NCBI GenBank assembly: GCA_964017235.1
Contig: OZ024935.1
Location: 87,139,052-87,203,051 of the forward strand
Length of the DNA stretch: 64,000 bases
Direction: 5' to 3'
Origin: Sabellastarte sp. h YS-2021
Lineage: Eukaryota; Annelida; Polychaeta; Sabellida; Sabellidae
In this document: piece by piece, positions 58,337-64,000 of the stretch
How positions within the stretch are numbered: position 1 is the first letter of the stretch
Layout: each line of letters opens with the position of its first letter
The notes under the pieces: generated by a model
Told to the model about the DNA's origin: nothing
Databases searched by the model: none
The model's input: the letters and a program-made list of their open reading frames with translations, nothing else
Program-made: the position numbers and the translations under genes

Positions 58337-58707
58337 ACCTCCGCCACGGAAGCTCAATCCGAATCACTCCCAATATATTGTTCATGGATCCAGACAGTGA
58401 TTCAGATCACTCCCAAAATCTAATCACTCGTCATTCCCTGTCACATTTAGGACATATCCTGAAAATTTCATCAAAATCCGTCCATCAGTTTTAGAGTTAT
58501 CTGTCTTTAAAAATTACATTTCATGGATCCAGATCCAGATAGTGATCCGGATCACTCACCAAATTTAATGATTTCTTCCTTTTACCTTTTCAGACATATC
58601 CTGAAAATTTCATCCAAATCCGTCCATAAGTTTTTGAGTTATCTTGTTCACAAACAAACAAACACACAAACCAACTGACATGAAAACATAACATCCTTGG
58701 TGGAGGT
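58337..58707. mobile_element. MITE-like repeat with CCTCCRCCAMGG ends and an internal duplication
   Basis: ACCTCCGCCACGG at the left is mirrored by CCTTGGTGGAGGT at the right. Between them a segment of about 130 bp containing CATATCCTGAAAATTTCATC and AAATCCGTCCAT occurs twice in tandem. This repeat type is common in invertebrate genomes. There is no coding frame. Confidence 0.7.
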
Positions 58708-59926
58708 AATTATCATAGTATTGTGGTACTGTAAAACATTGATCATACAGTGATACCAAGTTTGTGATAACTTCTCTACATGGGTCACTTGGTGGTATCA
58801 TGGTTATAACCTGTGAGATAGATGGGTACACTTTCTGTAAAATCTTTTGTAAGAACTTAACATCACATCCTTACAAGTACCCAACAGTTTCCCTTCAAAC
58901 TTCCCTTCAAATACACATCAATTAAAATTAAACTGTGTGACTGTGATGAACACTTATCAGACAAAAAGAGATATGAAAATAGGTAACCATTATTGTTCTT
59001 AATATTTTTAGAGTACGACACAAATAGTAGTACATGTTAGAACAATGGATGCAAATAATTCAAATAAGCAATTACATATTTATAGACTAAATAATGATAC
59101 ATAAAAACACACACATATACACAAAAGTACATTTTTCAGTATATGCATATATTACAGCAAATCCAAACATTTAGGACACAATATGCAGCCAAAATGATTA
59201 TAAAATACAATGCAATATATAATTGCAAAAATACTCCCAATTTTCCTCATACACTGTAGTTGTTTTGTTGGCAATATCATATTCCACAGTATTACTAATA
59301 TTAAATACAGAGACACAAATAACTAATGTTATTCATTATTTACACACATATCCACAAAGAACTAATTCTGTAATGTGTGCATACACAGTTACACTGATAC
59401 AGTTTATCATACTATTTAAAATAATATGTAATCAATTTGGGAATTGCAGTACAACACACACACCAGCAATAGGAAATCATATCCTGTCATTCAAGAATGA
59501 CAAAGTGTCTAACATACATGTCTATCATACCTGAACATAATAACTATGACATATACAAAAATGATACAAATTTCCACACAGAAAATAACCTATGAGTTAA
59601 ATATATACAGTGATTAGATAGGTATTTCAGATGATAACAATATATTCAATCAACTTGCCATGCACTAGTTTAATACTTTCTAGAAAAAAAATTCCACCAT
59701 GTCAATAGCATAATAATTAGGAATATAAAATAACAAAAAAGTAATGCGATTCTGGACTCAGCCAAACAATTCTTAACTCCCCCCCCCCAAATTAGTTTTT
59801 TTTTGTTGGAAAATGAGGTTAATATCGTTCCACAAAACCTATGTGTTGCAAGCATTATACACTATTCAAGAAAATCAAGAAAATGATATATTATTCACCT
59901 TTTAGGATCAGAATATTACTATAAAT
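58708..59926. other. Noncoding region
   Basis: No gene was found. A C-run lies at 59,779-59,787. Short frames at 59,223-59,534 and 59,670-59,855 have no family features. Confidence 0.5.
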
Positions 59927-59929
59927 CAG

Positions 59930-60430
59930 GGGCCGATTTCATGAACGGACTTAAGCCTGGTTTTGGGCTTAAGTTTAAAACTTTGGTCTTAAATTCTGTC
60001 AAAAATGTGCTAAGTTAGCGGGCTTAGATTTAAGTCTGGGTGGTAGTGGGCTTAAATTTTGTAAAGAGGACTTAAATATGGCCGCCATAAACTTTTCTCC
60101 ACTTGAAAAAATTTGAAAAGGCTGTAAATAAAGTATAATTACACAGAACACCTTACTGAAGTAGTCTTTGGGAAGTTTATGTGTGGCAACAAGGTTTTCC
60201 ATTTCAAAATAGCACTTATCCTTAGATAGAATGCATCAAATGAAGGATATAAAAGGTCACATGACACAGAAAACCACTGTGGTTATTTGATAAGCTTGGA
60301 CTTAGCTAAGTCACCTTTGTGAAATCTATTTTAAGTCCCACACCCAGCTAAGACCAAAGTCTTAGATTTTTTAAGTCCCTGACTTAGCCAATAAAGGGAC
60401 TTAGTTTAAGTCCTTTAGTGAAATTGGCCC
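59930..60430. mobile_element. MITE copy 3 (CAG target duplication)
   Basis: The left end GGGCCGATTTCATGAACGG and the right end, read in reverse, GGGCCAATTTCACTAAAGG are inverted repeats. CAG flanks both (59927-59929 and 60431-60433). The interior is a reverse-oriented relative of 30,683-31,260. It may fall in the 3' region of the BEN-domain gene. Confidence 0.85.
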
Positions 60431-60965
60431 CAGTATGCTACGAACAGGAAAACATTCACAGAATATGGCCAGTTTTTACATCAGATGAACACTGACCAAG
60501 TATAATGACAAAAAGTGTATCCTTGCATGTTTTTAAGTTAGATTAACAGTGATCAATTATAGCGGGAACAAATGTACACTTGAAGGTAATACCAGCAAGT
60601 TCTTGATTAGATTAATAAAAAACAGAACTACATAACTACTAGGGCAATATTTACACAACACATTATGGCTATCACATAAATGTCCCATGTTATAATGCAT
60701 ACAATTTAAATCACTGAGCATTGCTAATTTTAGCAACCCAACTTACTATGTTTGGTCTGATTGGAAATGACTAATTTACAAAAGAACAAATATAAGCTAA
60801 GTAAAGTGAGGATCGGTCCTGATATGACCTTAGCTATTAAAGAACGTATAATAGTTTATGATGTCATTTTGTGATCCACATTTTCCTCTGAAGCACTTCC
60901 TACTTGTCATCAATACCAGATAAAGTCTTAATTCAATAAATTTGTAGGTTCACTTTTATGATAAA

Positions 60966-61684
60966 TTATAAATCACCTTCAGAAGCCTTAGCACTTTTGT
61001 ATTTTTTATGATCTTCATATTCTTCATCGAACACATCTTGTTTCCTCTTCATGGACTCTTCTTGTTTCCCTTGTGTACTTCCACTTGTGGGTTGCATTGA
61101 CACTTCACTGCTTGTGTAAGAAGTGGATGGCACACTGTTTGCCGAGAATACAGGTGGCCCCTCAGTAGATGTATCAACGTTAGTAGTTTCAGCTGTTTGC
61201 CGGAGAGACATATCCTGGCATTTTGTGTCATGAAAGTTAACTGTGCAATTTTTCATGACAATATTAAAAGAACTTTGTCCATTGGTTCCAAACTGAATAT
61301 TTTCATTAGTCATAGAAAAGGAACCTTTTCTTTGGCACATTTGGTTACAGGAATATCCGCCTCTGTGTTTCAAATCTGAGTTGCCTTGACAAGTATTCCT
61401 TGATTTATCAGTGGCATCATTGTGACACGTTTGTAATGGCATATGGCTGCTTGAGGTTGAAGTTGTAGCAGAAGAAGCTGCTAGAGTTGATGTATGTTTT
61501 CTTGTCTGAGTTTGGTCAGGCACATGTGGATTTGTTGCATGGGGTTTTGATCTTGGAGCTTGGAACTGTATCACATTTACTTTTGACTTTCCATTTGACT
61601 TTTTCCTGACATCTGCACATTTCTGATTGATTGAATCAAGTATGTACTCACGGCTGACTGTGGTATATTGTCGTCTAACAAAAC
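60966..61684 (-). CDS. BEN-domain gene, last coding exon
   Basis: Acceptor TTTGTAG precedes 61,684. The exon completes the BEN domain (FVRRQYTTVSREYILDSINQ, KCADVRKK) and then encodes a low-complexity Ser/Thr/Gln-rich tail with scattered Cys. It ends AKASEGDL and a stop at 60,966. No clear AATAAA was located on this strand close behind it. Confidence 0.8.
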
Positions 61685-64000
61685 CTACAAATAAAAGTTA
61701 TAATAATCCAATTGCAAATATGTGAAACCTGGCAACTGCACAGTATTTATGATCAAATTTGGTTTGGTATGCTAAAAAATAAACTGCAAGTGAGCTTTGA
61801 TCAGGTGTTACAGAAATAAACATTTTCCAAAACGAAATCATCTATTTAAACCACAATGTAAAAATAGAACAGCAAATTAAATGCAACCATTCACACAATA
61901 CATGTATATTTAGATGGGTGTTAACTACACACTTGTCAATATTTTTATGGGGATGCCATTAATATGCCACACATGATGACCAGAATAACTAGATGTTATT
62001 TTAATTTTTTTGTGCAGGATCATAATTATGACTTATTTATATTTAAAATGTCTTTGTGAGCCAATAAAGCTTTTTATACTGATTCTCATTTTTAGAAATA
62101 AATGGCGGGTTCCCGAATTCTTAATACTCACCAATGCATTCCTCTACAATTTTGTGATTGAGTTCTTGGTATTTGGAATAATCTCTATACACTGAGCTCG
62201 ATGCAAGAATGTCTTCACTGAAAAATATTCCAATAAGACATCGGACCACACTCCGTGCAGTATTCTCCATCCGTTTTAAGGAGGGCACAATTACGTTCTC
62301 ATCACAAGGAAAACCAGTTCTTGTTATGAACTCAAGGACATCCTGAAATATTCATGAAGCAGTAAAGTATCTGGTTTATGTTACATAACAAAAATTAATA
62401 ATAAAACTGTGATATAGTGATGAGAAAATAATTACTAGCTTGCCCTTTTCTTTCATCATTAATTGATCTTTACTTGCAAAACGTAAAATTCACCAAGGAA
62501 ATCATGAGATCAAAGAAAAGACTCAAATGGTAATCAATCCTAAAGTTAAAATAAAATGTATCACAAATCATCTACATTTGAATGAGATAATTGGATTAAA
62601 TTGCTGTCCAAAGAGACATACTTATAGGACCTTATTTCATTATAAACTGGACACAAACCTTCTTAATTGGGTCAGTAAAGCTGTAGCATTGTGATAAAGT
62701 CTTTCTTTCCACAGTATGGGGTCTGTGTGGGTTTGCTGCATTTCGTTGCTTGAGATTTTGTTTCCTTTCTGAAGGTGGGTTATGTTGCAAGATGTTACTC
62801 TCACAATGCTCTTTGTTTTCCTGCTGTTGTTTTAACTGAACAACCTTTTTTTGTAATTCTGAAACACAGCTGTGGGAGCTTTTATCTCCCTTTATTGGCA
62901 CATTGCAAGTGGTACAGATAATCTGGTGGGTAGTTGCTGTATTCTGTTCGACAACACTGAAAAAAAGTAATAACCATATGAATATTATTGGATTGATTGT
63001 ACATAGTTAACTGAATGGATAAGTCAAATAACTAGGTACAAATAAAACAGTGCAGAATGTTTTGTTCAGTAATGTTCTGTATTTTATGTACATGAATTAC
63101 ACAAAACACATATTTATTAAGGAGTGGTTATTACCTCTACCAAGGAGATATTTTCATGACTGTTTGTCTCTTTGTTAACAGAATTACACAAATACTTTTT
63201 GGGAACTATATTAAAAGAAACCAGGAGGTGGATCTCTGTCCAACTTAGACCCCATTTAATTTTTAGAATGATCTGGTTTACTAAAAACAACTGGATTTTA
63301 ACATTAACTTATTATTATGTACCTTGGCAGAGGTAGCACTACTGAATTTGCATAGAGCATTTCAGAAAACCGCTAAAATATTAATAAAAATTTTATTATT
63401 ACTTGTTATAGTAATCTTGAGTAATAAATATATCTGTAATCTGGTAACAGCCATTTCTTTAACAGATTGCAGTGTAGGTGTGCAGATGAGTGACAACTGA
63501 AAGTTACTTTGTTACCACATCAACCATATGACAAGATATCTCAATCTTGTGCAGGAATTATTTACTGACTTATAAAGTTACTTACAATTAATCAAAACAT
63601 TTTTTTGAACAGACACATTTTAGGGGATAATGTGCATCACATTTAACAAATCTGGTTTTACAAAACCATGCAAAAGGTATCATGCTGATAACCATGTATG
63701 TTGTAAACACTGCAAAAATAATAACAGTTATAAACATAACAAATGCATTGCTTTCTACCACCATTGGTGGTGTCTCTTTTAGCATCAATTATACAATAAT
63801 TGAAAGCAGTGCTTATATATAATATAATACATATATCACCCAAAAAGAAAGCAAAATACCTTGTGTATTGGCTAAGTGTTGATTCATTTTGAAAATCATC
63901 AGCACTTTGTAATATAGATCTGGATGAATCACTAGTTTCACACTCACTATCAACAAAGTTGTTCTTTTTTTCATTTTCTGAAACAGTTTGGTTTCCATGC
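60966..64000 (-). CDS. BEN-domain protein gene, 3' part (at least four exons)
   Basis: Exons read on the minus strand are 64000-63860 (continuing out of the window), 62956-62659, 62342-62132 and 61684-60966. All junctions are GT-AG and keep one frame (intron phases 2, 0 and 1). About 455 residues are visible. They start with an acidic Ser-rich stretch, then ICTTCN...HSC (a C-x2-C / H-x-C pair), then a Gln/Lys-rich likely coiled coil (SELQKKVVQLKQQQEN), a linker and a BEN domain. The domain runs from TGFPCDENVIVP to SINQKCADVRKK. A Ser/Thr-rich tail ends in a basic and acidic segment (MKRKQDVFDEEYEDHKKYKS), possibly a nuclear signal. BEN domains bind DNA or bridge chromatin factors, so a nuclear regulator is likely. 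The partner and target are unknown. Confidence 0.8.
62132..62342 (-). CDS. BEN-domain gene, exon with the first two thirds of the BEN domain
   Basis: Acceptor ATATTTCAG precedes 62,342 and donor GCATTG|GTGAGT follows 62,132. It encodes ITRTGFPCDENVIVPSLKRM, RSVVRCLIGIFFSEDILASS and KYQELNHKIVEECIG. The core FFSEDILASSSV resembles the LFSxEELAxSSV of BEN domains. Confidence 0.8.
62659..62956 (-). CDS. BEN-domain gene, exon with CxxC/HxC motif and coiled coil
   Basis: Acceptor TTTTTCAG lies directly before 62,956 and donor AAG|GTTTGT after 62,659. One base plus 99 codons are encoded. ICTTCN and HSC may hold a metal ion. The following Gln/Lys-rich stretch is likely helical. The exon ends DPIKK and joins in phase 0 to DVLEF. 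Confidence 0.75.
63132..63335. mobile_element. MITE-like repeat with TACCTCTACCAAGG ends in a BEN-gene intron
   Basis: TACCTCTACCAAGG (63132-63145) is mirrored by CCTTGGCAGAGGTA (63322-63335). The interior GACTGTTTGTCTCTTTGTTA and ACAGAATTACACAAATACTT belongs to a repeat type widespread in invertebrates. Its ends resemble those of the 58,337 element. It is inserted between the two upstream exons. Confidence 0.7.
63860..64000 (-). CDS. BEN-domain gene, upstream exon (cut by the window end)
   Basis: The frame HGNQTVSENEKKNNFVDSEC continues open to a donor ACACAAG|GTATTT. It ends two bases into a codon that the next exon's first T completes to Ser. Composition is acidic and Ser-rich, with no domain. 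The competing ATG frame in the same stretch has no matching splice phase. Confidence 0.65.

Noticed and set aside
31045-60202. Frames sharing MAAIFKSSLQNLSPLP at 31,045 (+) and at 60,080 (-)
   Set aside because: The shared peptide is just translation of the common centre of two MITEs, not evidence of a protein.

Overview
The window is AT-rich animal nuclear DNA. It has spliced genes with GT-AG introns, tRNA-derived SINEs, LINE 3' ends, Harbinger/PIF DNA transposons and tyrosine-recombinase (YR) retrotransposons of the DIRS/Ngaro group. That mix, together with the BEN-domain gene at the right end, suggests a marine invertebrate, plausibly a mollusc; the sequence alone does not settle the species. 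Most of the window is repeats and decayed copies, and only two gene systems look live.

Gene system 1 is a small orphan family in three tandem paralogues (A 14.26-15.23 kb, B 19.43-21.98 kb, C 43.06-45.1 kb, all + strand). Each has a promoter with two CGCG-box-like motifs and a TATA box, a short noncoding first exon, an intron, and a second exon encoding 73, 82 or 80 residues. I do not recognise the protein. The flanks are duplicated too. A block seen at 1.8-3.8 kb recurs at 23.4-28.55 kb and 49.9-51.9 kb. A second block at 10.6-11.65 kb recurs at 29.6-30.0 plus 40.4-40.6 kb. The window is therefore a diverged tandem segmental duplication whose units were later enlarged by transposons.

Gene system 2 (minus strand, 60,966 to beyond 64,000) is the 3' part of a four-exon-or-more gene. 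It has a CxxC/HxxxC finger-like motif, a Gln/Lys-rich likely coiled coil and a BEN domain split across an intron. All three visible junctions keep the reading frame.

Mobile DNA by region. 4.53-9.97 kb: Ngaro-like YR retrotransposon with A1-ORFs-B1-A2-B2 split direct repeats and frameshifted gag, RT-RNase H and YR. 25.95-27.32 kb: a SINE with a 14-bp target duplication, split by a 1.13-kb TIR element with its own 4-bp duplication. 30.03-40.45 kb: a 10.4-kb element with short inverted ends, defined by the uninterrupted paralogue at 11.4 kb. It carries a broken Harbinger transposase (+) and an opposing MADF-like protein gene (-), plus a YR fragment, a MITE and a 1.89-kb foldback element made of 21-22-bp satellite units. 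The foldback has its own empty site 1.3 kb away. 45.9-49.4 kb: a second DIRS/Ngaro-type relic (minus strand) lying inside a 20-30-bp tandem array. Three MITEs with CWG duplications lie at 1.0, 30.7 and 59.9 kb.

No functional tRNA or rRNA gene, CRISPR array, operon or prokaryotic feature was seen. A 5S-rRNA-derived sequence lies at 29.1 kb. Boundaries without stated terminal repeats are approximate, because everything was read by eye.
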